In this document: in pieces, positions 46,234-58,790 of the stretch | How positions within the stretch are numbered: position 1 is the stretch's first letter | Layout of the letters: each line of letters starts with the position of its first letter | Position numbers and translations under genes: made by a program | The notes under the pieces: model-generated | Seen by the model: the letters and a program-made list of their open reading frames with translations, nothing else | Databases searched by the model: none | What the model was told of the DNA's origin: nothing | NCBI GenBank assembly: GCA_008360955.1 | Contig: LUCM01011216.1 | Location: 263,898-327,897, forward strand | Origin: Fasciolopsis buskii | Lineage: Eukaryota > Platyhelminthes > Trematoda > Plagiorchiida > Fasciolidae | Direction: 5' to 3' | DNA length: 64,000 nucleotides

Positions 46234-49200
46234 CATTTCTGATTGTAGTGAACACAGAATCTACCGTCCCAGAGAAGCGGAAATCCAAGCTACCAAGTGA
46301 ATCGTGTTCGCACCATGACAGCGTTTTCTAGCTTGACTTTAGCAGAATTTCAGAGGAATATGTTCTTCCCAGAAACTTCCGGAAGAGATTAGTCAGCATC
46401 TGTGAAGTTCGGTGGAATGAATTATAGTCTGTGAAGTGATGTCCAACTAAAAAGACGAAAAACGTCTGAACGGAAGGCGAATTTACCGTCTGCCTTGGAA
46501 CGGGGCAGATTGGGCAGATCCGTCCTGTTCTAATGGTGGACGAACCGCATGAGTGTGATGCAAAAAGTTTTGAGACTGTTAAACTCAACTGACAGAACTT
46601 ACAATTTAGGACAAGAATCGCTTTGGACGAATACAAAAATGTAACCGATTGACAAGGGAGCATACTGCTTCGGGCAAAAAAAACAGTCGTTAATTAAAGT
46701 CTACCCACCCAGTATCGGTTAGAATTCGTTTAGGCGCATTCAGTGGACTGAACCAATGATAAATGCATTTTACAAAGCAGTGTCAATGCCAATAAAACCA
46801 CTGGTGTTACCCAGGAATGCATTAATTGAATTAATATGTATATCACAAAATTAAAATATAAAATATATTATTTTTTGTAACGATTTTACAAATGAACAGA
46901 ATAATTTGCGGTTTTCCGCGAAAACTCCGTGGTTAAATTTAAGATGAAAGAAAATCCACATTTTAGGATAATTTCGGTCAATTTGTTTCAAATTTTAATT
47001 GTTCATACGATTAAACATGCCAACCACAACCGTTAAAATGAACGAACCACTTTGCTAAATTTTGCATTTGCCGGTAGACCTTGGGAATAGAGATGCTCCG
47101 TGGCTAGATTTGGACCATAAAATGTCAAACACAAAAGGAAGCACTACCCGCCGAAAAAAAGCAAAATATTTTCATTAGATTTTTTTCCGATGCTTCCATG
47201 TTGTATCCTTGGACAAATTTTGGTTGTAACGCTATCCTCTCTTGGGTGGGAGTGAGAATATTTTGTTTGTACTAACTTCACATTGGAATAAAATACGGAA
47301 ATTCGTTACCAATTGATTGCAATACGTCCCAACAATGTCTGCTACAATTAACTGGTTTTAACTACTAAACACCTCAGTGATTATCCATCTTTTTTGACAA
47401 AAAATGAAAAGTGAATTTCGTTTAGCTACCAGGCCCTATTTCCAATCATGGTCACCTGCACGTAACCAACAATGCACTGTGTCATTCGTTTGCCCTACCT
47501 TTCTTATCTGTGTCCATCATTCTCTCCGATTCATCGGCGGCGTCAACTACACCCTCCTGAGGCCAAGCAGTATTAGTTAAATTGTATGGACTTTTTGGTT
47601 TCAGGAAACATGCCATATTGACATCGTTGTCAATTACCTAGTCTGATTGACGTTAAACACATCGGAGATCCGAAATCTGCCTCGATTAGACCAGTACAAA
47701 CACATCCGTTTGTGAATGAAAGTGACAATAAAAATTTGGGAATAAAAGAATTCGTCTGGGAAATAACAAAATAGTCTCGCGGAATCCCTTCCTTAAAGGA
47801 GATACGTGCATTTGGTACTGTTGTCTCTAGTCATCTTTGTGATTGCATGTATACCACAGGTACTCTTACACTGATCTTTTTGTAAACCTTTGTATCCTCA
47901 CAAACCATTCCCGATTGTCAAAATGCAGTCCCAAATGTCATTTAAGAATGCAAGACATAAAAAGCATAGTAACACTTTAAAATTAGTCTCATAACATAGA
48001 ATTTGCCACTCTGACTGACTTGGAACAAATTACTATCTTACGTTCCGTCTAACTTTTACCTGACGCCAGTTACAATGCACAACAAATTGTCTCCTTCTGG
48101 CTACAGTATGTGAAGTCTAATTTCTCCTTCGTGCTAGACAATTTGCTTCTTTACGTTTGAACGCATTGAACCATTCGCGGTAAGTAGTACCTCTGAACAA
48201 ATTCCAGACTCGCCTTATCCAACATTCCCAAAAGTTAAGTTGGCATTTTGACCTAGCGAAAGACAAAACACGTTTTCTCAATTTTCACCAAAATTGTCCG
48301 AGAAAGATGTTTTTCGTTTGGTGTACGTATGAAAAACACAAATCCAAATGGTGCCTACAAACGGATGCACTTGTGTCTCTGTGGACTGAATGCATTGTGT
48401 GCTAATTGGCTTTTTTCAAACACGGCGAAATAGCGCAACGCAACCCTTCCTATTCTCAAACTATCATGTGCGATTCTCCGCGTTGTTGACGTAGGCATGA
48501 TATTTTACATCATACAAGATGACTTAGAACATGTTTTGCCGTGATGGACTGTCGGACGGTTTGTCTAACGACGTTTTTGGTCTCGAACAAGTCTGGTTAA
48601 GATGGTGATGATGAGGCGACTGAAGGGGAATGATAAATTGGACGGCGATGGGCAAGTTGGTCACTGTTTGGTGATTGATAATTAGAATGATACAGACTAA
48701 GCAGAGAACAAGTGTTAGTCCAAACGTAATGCATCTTATAAGGATGAAATCTTAAGCTTAATTTTTGGCTGTACAAGTTTGGACTGGTAAGGCTATATCC
48801 ACCCGAATATGGGCTCAGCAACCTGTTTCAACTGACCAGCCCACTTTCGGTGGCTCGATTCAAGGTAAACGCAACTGATGGTTTATTTTGCCGCACGTTT
48901 TATCCGTCGTTTTCATTGATGACGGCTAGGAAGCAGCCGGCGTGAACGAGGTCCAAAATCAATTGTTAGACTACAAAATACGCCTCACTTGGTCACGTGT
49001 TTCTGCGATCGTTTTTCTTACATTTTGCTTTCGCTAACGTGGAAAAACTCACAGCTTTATCGGTTCCCAGTTGCACTTCAAGAATGTTATTTGGATAACT
49101 TTTTACAAAATTTTGAAGGTGCTATTCAACTATTGTTTTTACCTAAGCCAATCTACCCCAAATTATCATTCTTATAGGGGACATTATTAAACTGGACAGT

Positions 49201-50414
49201 GGTCTAGGCCCGGATACGGAGATGTGATAATATGTCTACGAAATAAAGGAGTTGAGTGAAACTTTCTTTCTTTCTTACCTTATCAAAGCAAGGAATGATT
49301 GCTTCCCTAAGGCACTTTGCAATGAAAATGTGCAGTTGGGGCCTTCTTTCTCGCCCGACCGGAGCATTAGGGCTTTTGAGCTTGTTCACCCTGTCTTAAG
49401 CATCAAAATATTCCCAAGATTTGTCGGAATTTAGCTTAGATGACGAAAATGAGTAAGAGAATCATGCGGGATTCATAGCAGATGTTTCTATTATTAGACA
49501 AGGTTACGCTTTAGAAAAATGGCACACGTCAACCTTGTCTATTCGACAAAAACGTACGATATCACTTTGTAATTCGTTCACGGATTCAACATCAATACAT
49601 TTTCCTAAGGATGCAATCGAAATTCTAGTCCTAACTTGATAAAGAAGTGTTAAAGAATGAAATGTTCCGACAAAACTAAAGAGAACACCTCACAGACGGA
49701 CAGTGACAACCGCGAAACCGGTCATGAACTTCCGGGTACATTTTATTCGAACCATCCGTAGATGAAACATAATACTAACAACAAAATCTACACTGCTTAT
49801 TGATGTCAAGGCGATGGTAGGTTAAAATTACGCTACTTCTATCTATCAATCCCTCTATATGCATGCGCATGTGCGCATGTATACATATGAATAGTTTCGC
49901 GGGACCAACAAGTCAAACTGGCCTACTGAAAAAGCTGGCGAGCAACTTGCAGACTGATCAGTTAGGTCTTTGATAACAACTGAAACATTGGTAAGTAACT
50001 GACTTGCAATTAACAAAGAGAGACGCAAAACAAAAATATTTTGGAATCGTTCATCGTTCAGGTAATGCTAAGATTCGGGGTAATAGAGCAAGCTCATTCG
50101 GGGTTAGTAAAAAGCTAACTGCGCAAACAGTCAATGAAAGGAACAAATTCTCCACGGTCTGCGGCGAAACCATCTGGTCACGTCGAGTTGTCATGTAATG
50201 AAGTTTAAATGAATTTTTACAATGCTCCAAACCATGCCTTTCCAGAAGGTCATGTAAAACGACGCGCTACAGAATCCGAATTTAGGGTGCTTAAACTGTC
50301 CGATAGATCTCGGTGACACAAAGCAAATGGTAGTACTCTATGCAAAACCGCACATCTTATCCTTTCGTGTATTAGATTCATGTGGCAGTTGGATGAGTTC
50401 GACGTTCTCATTAA
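46234..50414. other. Unassigned sequence
   Basis: A minus-strand frame at 46328-46663 includes GTAAGT and GTAAAT donor-like sites and a TTTTTAG acceptor-like site, but the phases do not join cleanly. From 46.7 to 50.4 kb nothing is recognisable and frames are short. Confidence 0.4.
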
Positions 50415-50750
50415 GTGACCAGAAATCGACGTCTGCTTTGTAATCCTACTCGTCATCGGTTGTCTCGGTCCCAGCTTCACAGCACCAGGAGTAGTAAAGC
50501 GAAAACAATCAAATGGTCCGTGCTTGGCCATCGTGTTGATCCGTTCAAACATAAGCTGGTAAGTTGGTTACTACCAGTCTGTCGACCTCTTTTTTTCTAT
50601 TCTCAGTCGTGTCTTCAGGCAATGCCCTCTACTGCATTTGGACTTGCCGTGAAAATCAGAAAATCCCGTGGCGAAATGCTGGTTCCAGTCTCCCTGCCCG
50701 GTTTGCCGCCAATCGGATTCCTGTCTTGTGAATCTTCCGCTCGATACTAA
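50415..50750 (+). CDS. Candidate gene fragment with a possible 48-base intron (low confidence)
   Basis: A 111-codon open frame that may contain an intron at 50559-50606: the donor is CTG|GTAAGT and the acceptor follows a strong pyrimidine tract (CTCTTTTTTTCTATTCTCAG). The intron is 48 bases, divisible by three and without a stop, so the spliced (95-codon) and unspliced products share a frame. Short introns occur in flatworms. The protein is basic at its start (MTRNRRLLCNPTRHRLSRSQ) and ends GFLSCESSARY; no domain is recognised. The first Met is arbitrary. The good splice signals are the main support. Confidence 0.3.
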   Translation: MTRNRRLLCNPTRHRLSRSQLHSTRSSKAKTIKWSVLGHRVDPFKHKLVSWLLPVCRPLFFYSQSCLQAMPSTAFGLAVKIRKSRGEMLVPVSLPGLPPIGFLSCESSARY

Positions 50751-52040
50751 AGCCGCTTGAAAGCCAGTCTCTCTTTACGGATGCAATATGGATTGATTGG
50801 TGATCAACTCGTCACACAAAATCGAGCCGTCGTGGGTTTCTGTCACACCACCCCTAAGCCTTACTCAACAATGTCCAACTTTCATGATAATTGGCTCTTT
50901 GGTGAGGGAAAACCCATGCTTTTGTAAGGATCCAGGGCATTGATTTCTTTGGCCCAAGTGGTATTTCCGGGTGTTCTTCCAATCCCGCGTCCAATTCATA
51001 TTTGATCTATCCCGTGGCTCTTTGCTTGCAACTTCCAACTTCTATTCCGTCAAATTTATATGAAGTAAATTGATATTTCCTCTGTGGGTGAATTGTTTTT
51101 GTTACCACGCATATCTGCGAGTAAAATTCCTGCAAATTTTCCATAGTTAGCCGTGTCATGTTCGGCCGACAATCGAGCCACACAGGAACTGATTTCACAT
51201 TTAGATATTTTTATCATGTACTGCATTTGTTCAGCGCATCTGGTTTGCCAACATGCATCACAGTCCATACGAAGAAGAAGGATATGATCAACGGATGTCA
51301 CCGTACTATCTGCTTCTCATATGAACTGGTCCGGGTCTCGGTGATTCATGTACCGCTAGGAACCCGTGATGTACAATTTTACTTTGAAGGCCCAATAACT
51401 TTCTCACATGGTGGTTTTCCCTCTTGCATGGATGACTTTAATCACGCAGGATCCTTAAGGACTTCATGGCCAACGAATCTGGGATTGAGCGTGGTTTTCA
51501 TTTCAGGTCATGCGGTCAGCTTGGATTTAGCGGAATGTTGAAGATGAGAATGAGATCGAAAAATGCATCCATTCAGCGTGGCTAGGCGTGCTGACAGATT
51601 GCGCGGTATCTTCAAGGTCATACAGGACTTGAGTATGGCGAGAATAATTGTGTAAAGAATTCCATTTGTCGAGCAGATTAAATATGCATCAAGTGCAACA
51701 TAACGAAACTGGATCATAACCAGTTTGTTGCATTTGTGTGCCAGCTTTCTCAGGCAGACAATCAACATAAATTACAGGCAACCTTTGAAGAATCAATCGC
51801 AGCTGATTGCATTCGATTTTCAAACAAACTCGTTTGGTTTACCTTGATCCGAGTGCTTATCGGCAGACAGTGTTCGCTCACTTGTTGTGAACAACCTGCG
51901 GAGTCTCCCATACGCATCCAATAGGCTACGTTCATTTTCCGGTTGATTCATTCCGCACGATTGGTCTGCTAGTCACGTTGCGTTCGGACTTAGTTCACTC
52001 CCAAAAAAAAACGAATCGCTTGGTTTGGTTCTTGCCACAG
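50751..52040. other. Unassigned sequence
   Basis: A 127-codon plus-strand frame at 51158-51541 has no recognisable domain. Nothing else is supported. Confidence 0.4.
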
Positions 52041-52204
52041 AAACGGAAAACGGCCATTTAATCAAGTCACCTAATCAGCCTCGTGGACTGCAAGGCTTCG
52101 CACAGAAATCAGATAAGAATGAAAGGGATCAAATGAGCATGCAAATGAAATCACCAGTGTCGATCCAGTACACCGCGGTAGCATTCGGACAAATGGAACA
52201 GAAC
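52041..52204 (+). CDS. Candidate internal exon, unrecognised (low confidence)
   Basis: A 164-base open segment after an acceptor-like GGTTCTTGCCACAG and before a possible donor AAC|GTAAAC, starting in phase 1 and ending in phase 0. The encoded stretch is polar and Gln/Lys/Ser-rich (TENGHLIKSPNQPRGLQGFA, KNERDQMSMQMKSPVS), unlike the Leu/Phe/Cys-rich random frames around it. No neighbouring exon was found. Confidence 0.25.
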
Positions 52205-55200
52205 GTAAACGAAAAGAATGGTGCGCTGTGTGCGTGTGTGTGTCAAACTGCCTGTCGATCTCATGCAGATTATTGATGAACCAAGCACAACCCGAAGAAA
52301 GGTTGACACTGTAAAGATTTGCTTAGAGCAGCTGACAGATTTGGTTTGCTTTTTGTCATCTGTATTTCTACAGACTACCAAGTTCGATATTACATATATA
52401 TATATATATATGTATTCCAGTAAACTTCTTGTTTACTGTTTACCACGAACAATTATTTCCAATACCAGCTGGCTAAACTGTTGGGCTTCACGACTGTTCC
52501 CGGTTGAAAATTTCCGATTGGTTCCATCGCGGACAACCAGACTAATTTTCGAAGATTGGCAGAAGTTTATTGCTAATAGAAACGATCGGAACTTTCGATC
52601 GGATGTCGTTCATATTGGTGTTTGACCGAGGTGGGTTAGATTCGCACGAAAGTCAATATCCGCTCCCCTACTTCGAATCTAGCAGGGACACCGAGCGCGG
52701 TAAATTCGATTGGCTATTGGGAAAAAAATCATCCTTGTTGTACCGCTGCTCGGTTTTTTTTTAGAAAACTACTGCCACAGCACCTTGCATGTAATCCGTC
52801 TACTCGGGTTACTAAAAGTTTCCATTACGCGAGGGAATTAGTGCTAGCCGAACACGAGCTCAAGGAACACATTCAGACTGACGCCTACAAGGCAGGTTTA
52901 TCGTTTAGGCCATGAAATGAGGGTTTCCCGAGGTCAATGCTTTTTTTTACCGTGTTCCAAAGTCGTACAGTTCTCTACTGCAGAGAAGAATTGAGGGGCA
53001 GAAAACTTCACAAATGCGTCTCGATGATGCCATGCTAGTGACGAACCCAACAGAGACAGAATATCTGAACCAGGTTTTCGTATTATCCAGCAGCAACCTA
53101 ACCATCTGTGATGCACGACAAACTATTTCATTACTGTTTATCAGATTTTTCGAATAATCCAGTCCCTGGATGTCATTTCTAACGCTAAAATTGAGCGTAC
53201 ACTGTTGCTCCATGACATTTTGTCTAATGGAAAAAGCAGTATGTTGGTCATCGCAATTTCACAATGACAGACTTTTCATGTAGGGAAAATGGTTGTTTTC
53301 ATTTATCCAGATTGGAAGTTTTGTTCAGCGACTAAATGTCTGCTGATTACATCAACTATTGGGTCTTGATGCTGCTTGAGTGTTTCGTTTTTAGAGTTAG
53401 CCACCCACTTTCGAACGCTTTACATGCATTCACGCAGTTCGTTCTCAGCAAGACCGATTATTTCCAACATATGCTAAAACAGTAATTTATCGATTGCGAT
53501 TAATGAGTGTAACAAAAAATGTAACCATTCGTATTCATCGATGGGTTCATACATGCAACCTGATCAGTCGTCTTGAGGTCTTAGGGGACCAACAAAAATC
53601 GAATTGTAGGAAGCATATCTAAACAAGCTGTGGGATCGAATTTCTAATAAGATCAAATAATGTTCACGGCCAGATATATATTTGGTTCGAAGCGAGAGAT
53701 AAACTTCACTGTTGAATAGGGATTCCGAAGTCGACTGACGTTCACAATTCAATCTGGCAGCAATAAGAAATGGAAGAGCAACTCGGAGTTCATGACTGGA
53801 CATTATTCTTGTCATTAAACGACAGGCGGTTTGGTGAATGGGAACATCTTACTCGAAAGAAAATATACACGAAAGCACAAACCTTATTCCCACTAGCGCA
53901 TGAGCCATAATGTTTGTGTGTGTGTGTGTGTTTGTATATGTGCGTGCGCGTGAGAGAGAGGGCGAGAGAGTATGTGCCGCACAAATCGTGTTCTTCTCTT
54001 CCATGTTGTTCATATTGCGGGATGCACAAAGGTGGCAGGGTCTAGTTTACTGCACGGCATTCACAACTCACCAAATCCATTCACACACACTGGAACAGAA
54101 AGTGTAGCATGTGTGGAAAAAAAGAATCACTGATGGGCGAAGTAATATTATTATTAGAACATCATTGAAGCGGGAACAGCATGTCGCACATGTTCGGCCG
54201 GAATCACAGAGTAGTCAGTGAAATCGGACACGCGATTGTGCGAGGAACGTAGACATATTTAGCACCGAGTAGATTGTGTGAGCGAATTGCTTGGTGTGTA
54301 TAAAAAACAATTTTAATTGTCCCGTATTTCAAACTATTTCATTGGCGAACTGCTGAAGCTTGCACAATCATGACGTGTCAACATGCTTTGGACCTACGTA
54401 CAACTTTCACGGGGCTCATAAAACTCTATGGTTGGCAAGACAAGAGTTGATGTTCTACACCAGTTTCCACAGTTTAAGAGAGACGCACCGTAATTTAGTG
54501 CAAATGCTGCAATGAGCCAATGATACCGGCCCCAGGAAGTCAAATTCAAGACTGCTAAAGTAAGACGGATGATTTTTACTCCGCAACACAGACCACGAAC
54601 TACTGAGAGTGTTGGATCACAAAATTGATAGACGAGAAAAAGAAAAGTGCGGGTAAAAATATCCGTTCAGAGTTTAACTCGGTGAACAACGATGGTTTGA
54701 TATCAAACTTTATGACAAAGCAATACATATGTAACGTTATTTCTACATGCCCATAGCGAAACTCACACACATAAATTCACTATCTACATTCGCACGGAAA
54801 TAAGAATCAATGGTTTGTATCAAATATGAAGTACTCCTAGTCGAACCAAAATCAACGGATTTGTAATCTCGAATGAGAAAACAAAAAAATCAGTTTCCTG
54901 ACCGCTAAAAGCTCCCTACTGCAATCGAATCAAGGCAGAAAAACGCGACTCTTCAAATCTAGTTTGATTTGCTCTATTCCGCCAAATATGTTTTACAGCA
55001 CACATTTCGATCAAAAGATTCCTGTTTTTTCCATATGCTTATGCAAACATTAATGTGCTCCGTCACGGCAACGATTTGAGGCCGGGACTGATTACGTGTA
55101 CAGAAAAGGAACCTTGGATGCATATTGCAGTCCATTGTTCAGTTGCAGAAGGAATTAGCCTAACAGCAGATGAACTTGCTTTCCGGCTAACCCAGGCTCG

Positions 55201-57140
55201 TCAAAAAATAACAAAGCGCTAATCGATCAGGAAATGTGCATCAACGAAAAACGAAATTTGGTTGATATGCTGTAAAAATGCGAAGTGAACATATTCTTTA
55301 ATTGGTGCGTTTGTTTTTTTGTGTGAGATGAATGACCTGTTCGAAACAGAGACCAGTGAACGAGGTGAACTTTGAAATAACTTAGGGTACTACACACCTA
55401 GGTCTGCATTCATAAAGAATTACTTTTATTATTCCTAATATTGTTTGTATTATTGTTGTTCTTGCTCTTTGGTTGACTACGTGGACGAAAACAAATCCGA
55501 TTTGACCAAATCACTCGAACGGGCCGTTTATCAAAACAAAACCGAAAGTGCATATCGTGCAAGGCAACGGCATTGTTCATTCATTTGGGTTGCGATCGCT
55601 TCAGTTTGATGGGTTGTTATATAGTAAAAAGAAACAGTTTTTGACTACAGAATCCGGTTGTATTAGTCGGTTACAAATAGCCCGATTTGGTCGATTTTGT
55701 GGCCAAATGACAGATTGCACTCTCTGATTGCACGTGGCCGCGCGTGCACTTCAGCCAAACGTTGGAAGAAAAACGAAGGAGAAATTTCATGTGAATGGGG
55801 AACCCATTTGGGATTAGTTCATGCCTTGAAATGTTTTTTCTACGCGACGTCATCCGTAATCGCCAAGCTAGAGAATAATGGAGACAAAAATCTAAGAAAT
55901 CCGTGGTTTATTTTTGTCGGAATTCTCGTTGTTCTCACAGTCATTCAGTTTGTAAACGTGACCGCAAACTGTACTCGTATTTCGGAAATGCATGCACGCG
56001 AACGTGCAAGCTGACCCGGGAAACAAGATTTCAGTTGCGACGAGTATTTCTGTTTCACCAAGCCGAGTTCATACGGTTGCGGACAGATCTGCCCGATGCC
56101 AAATTGGTCCAAAATACCAGCTGCGCACTGACCTTGTCCCAACGATCAAACGAAAGATATTTTGGGGAAAATTGATGTGTTTCCATCTCGAATGTCAGCA
56201 CGTACGCAAAACATCATCGAAGCCGTGAACTAGGTGGACAACATAGCAAAAGCAGCACTGGTCGGCAGTAGATTGGAATTCTCCCAATAAACAGAGTTGT
56301 CCCTCGGGTGAATGATTAGTTCCAAACTTGTCGGGTTCTCTTTCAAGCTGGTTTGAAAGATGCTAGAAAAACATACACATATGTTTTTAAGGAGCAAGCT
56401 GCCAGCATCATTGACCGGCCCATCAACACGCGAAAGTCCCCGGTGCAGAATTTCGCACCTCGAATATTTTTCTTTCATTTTGCGAGCCCAAAACTGGCCG
56501 TCGTTTACTCTCGCAATTAGTTCAGTGAAGATGATAACAGCTCGGCTACGAACTCACATCCCGTGATTCATGGTCATCACGATAGGTCACATCAAATACG
56601 GCTAATACCAATATGCTTGGGGAAGCAGTTCGCTTAAGTGCTAGACGTCTCCTGGCCAACCCCCCACCTGTCGAACAGGGAACAATTAAACTAATTAGAT
56701 CCATTACTTCGGTCCACAGCTGGGATACTTTTCACAAGTTTGCACGTTTTCTGCTTTTGATTTGTCATCCTAGTCAAATCACCCTACCATCTTATTCCAT
56801 TTAGTAGTAGCGTTTTCTTGCAAAATGATTATATATTATTGAAAACTAGCTTGCGCGCCGTTTTATGTTATTCCCAATGTCCGCTGCGGGAACCTTTGGA
56901 GAACCGTTGCATAACTGTTTTTCATTATATGAACAACTCGTACGAACAAACATCCCAAGAGAGTAAATCATCACTCGCACGAACAGATCTTTGCCAAACG
57001 TGGTTCTGTATCGTTTTACTGTACTTTTACGGAAGTTCGCATAAACGAATATCTCGATTTCAGTTCTGGAAAAGTTACTCTTATTATCTAATCCTATTGG
57101 AAGAAACATAGATGGATAGAAAGTACTGATCTTTCGCCAT
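52205..57140. other. Unassigned stretch with simple repeats
   Basis: A TA run lies at about 52393-52412 and a TG run at about 53911-53931, followed by GAGA-rich sequence. A frame at 55697-56014 has a hydrophobic stretch (FIFVGILVVLTVIQFV) but no other support. No gene or recognisable transposon was found. Confidence 0.4.
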
Positions 57141-57330
57141 TTTTCTTTTACTTCCTTTATTCATGAATTAACAGCGCACATCATTTGTCAGGAAGAGGGC
57201 CGCGGCCAACAGAGGGCTGCCAAATGGGGAAGTTGACCGGCAATGGGAGGATACGAACCCGCGACCTTCATGTCCGAACGTCATGACCTTATCTGCTTGG
57301 TCAGCGGGGGCCACTACAACTATTACTAGG
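57141..57330 (-). mobile_element. tRNA-derived SINE, family 1, copy F
   Basis: The minus strand shares the pre-head segment CCTAGTAATAGTTGTAGTGG with copy A, then has a decayed box A, GGTCATGACGTTCGGACATG, box B-like GGTTCGTATCC, body CATTTGGCAGCCCTCTGTTG and GGCCGCGGCC, and a tail with GAATAAAGGAAGTAAAAG. Confidence 0.9.
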
Positions 57331-57700
57331 ACATACGGCTAGATTACTGTTACCAGTTATCGAGATGCGCACCTACTAAAGAGCAATCAATTTATTCCAA
57401 ATGACCTTGAATAAAAAAATGGAACGTACCGAAACGTGACAAAACAGTAATAATTCGTTGTCCAGAGAATAGGTGGGATCCTAGAATAACTGTTGTGCAC
57501 AGTTTCAAACACAGACAGATAGGGATCACACGGCGTATGAATTGAGGAGTTCCATGCCATACGAATTTCATGCCCAATATCTGGTCATTCTTTTGCTGGA
57601 TATTGCGTTTGCAAACCTCAGCCCTAGTTCCACATATTTTCCATTCTCAATGAGCTAAATGACCAGTCTGATTGCAAAGCCAATTAAGTGATTTCTGTTT
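57331..57700. other. Unassigned spacer
   Basis: No recognisable feature. Confidence 0.4.
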
Positions 57701-57862
57701 TGAATGACGTAATGTTAATAATACAGCGTTTTTGGTGGATGTAATGCGCCAACGTTTCGACTACCGTGGGTAGTCTTTCTCAAGGCAAGTTTTGCAACCT
57801 AAACGTTAGCGCATTACATCTACCAACAACAAGGCGGTGTTATTAACGTTATATCATTCACA
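57701..57862 (-). repeat. Palindromic element with hammerhead-like (type III-like) fold
   Basis: Arms of about 55 bases (57701-57755 and 57801-57862) are imperfect inverted repeats; the inner part GGTGGATGTAATGCGCCAAC pairs with GTTAGCGCATTACATCTACC. The loop holds a second hairpin. On the minus strand, the arm ending AACGTT corresponds to stem III and to the GTT cleavage triplet. AGG...CCT forms a short stem I, GACTACC-CAC-GGTAGTC is a perfect seven-pair stem II, and GAAAC follows it. The expected CTGANGA reads TTGAGAA, so two conserved bases are changed. Hammerhead motifs are known in Penelope-like elements, so this may be a fragment of such an element. Confidence 0.6.
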
Positions 57863-58547
57863 ATAAAAACCAATACTTCCCGACAAAATCCTTACCTCAT
57901 TCAGTCGTGATGTTTACAAACTCGTTGCGAGTTGGATTGCTGTGGGATCCAATTAACTGATATTTAAAATCACAACCTCTAAACTGCCTTCGATACGGAC
58001 ATTTAACAATTTAAAATTTCATACTTGACTAGCTATGCTAGTTGCTTTAAAGTTGCTACTAGCAGTAACTAAATACGTTTCAATCAGGAAACATACCTTT
58101 TAGGATCCGTCGCATTGCTTATGTCAAATTTGATTGAACTATCCTGCAATAATCTTGAAACTGACTCATCATTCCCTGGCTGATATCCAATATAGATCTA
58201 GGGACAAACCAACTTTCGAGTGAGCATATCTCTTCGGAATACTTAGTTGACGGTTTCTGACGTTCAAAGCACTTTGCCTTTTGACTGCCTCAAGTCGTTC
58301 TTTCATCTTACTTCACAATAACGCCAACTTAGCTTTCAGAGTTCACATTTTCCAGTTAGAATTAAATTTGACTCCTCAGAATATCGGAGATAAAGTTGTT
58401 ACGAACTTCAAACTTATCAGTAAACAGATTTGAATCAATCAGTCACTTTTATTCAATTTGTGAGAACAGAATAAAGACGGAAGTGGTAAGATGAGTGCAA
58501 TTCGCCTATGTAATTGAATCTTATCGATTCATCTATGAGGTGACGGA
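57863..58547. other. Unassigned sequence
   Basis: No recognisable feature. Confidence 0.4.
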
Positions 58548-58790
58548 TGGTAGTCAAGTGGATTAAGCCTCTATCAACCCGAAAACGGGTAAGGGTTCGA
58601 ATCCTCGAACCGCCGTCCACTTTGGTGGGGGTCACCAAATCGCTGTAACTCGACTCATTAACTTAATGAAACCTTGTGCAGAATTTTACGCCACTGCCAG
58701 TTTGAATCAGGGTAGCCGGCTTCTCTTACTCCGAGCCGTCGGCTGCAGTGGCTAGGCAACAGGCCCCCTTTCACTAAACCCGTTATTAGA
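58548..58790 (+). mobile_element. tRNA-derived SINE-like element, single copy here
   Basis: The tRNA-like head spans about 58551-58620: box A-like TAGTCAAGTGG, a CCCGAAAACGGG hairpin, a perfect box B (GGTTCGAATCC) and complementary ends GACGG / CCGTC. It is followed by a body (GGGGGTCACCAAATCG, GGCTGCAGTGGCTAGGCAAC) whose right border is estimated at the pyrimidine-rich GGCCCCCTTTCACT. The arm sizes do not fit a canonical tRNA. It differs from family 1 in both head and body. Confidence 0.6.

Noticed and set aside
55697..56014. Frame with a possible transmembrane helix
   Set aside because: It has random composition outside the hydrophobic stretch, overlaps other open frames on both strands, and has no splice support.
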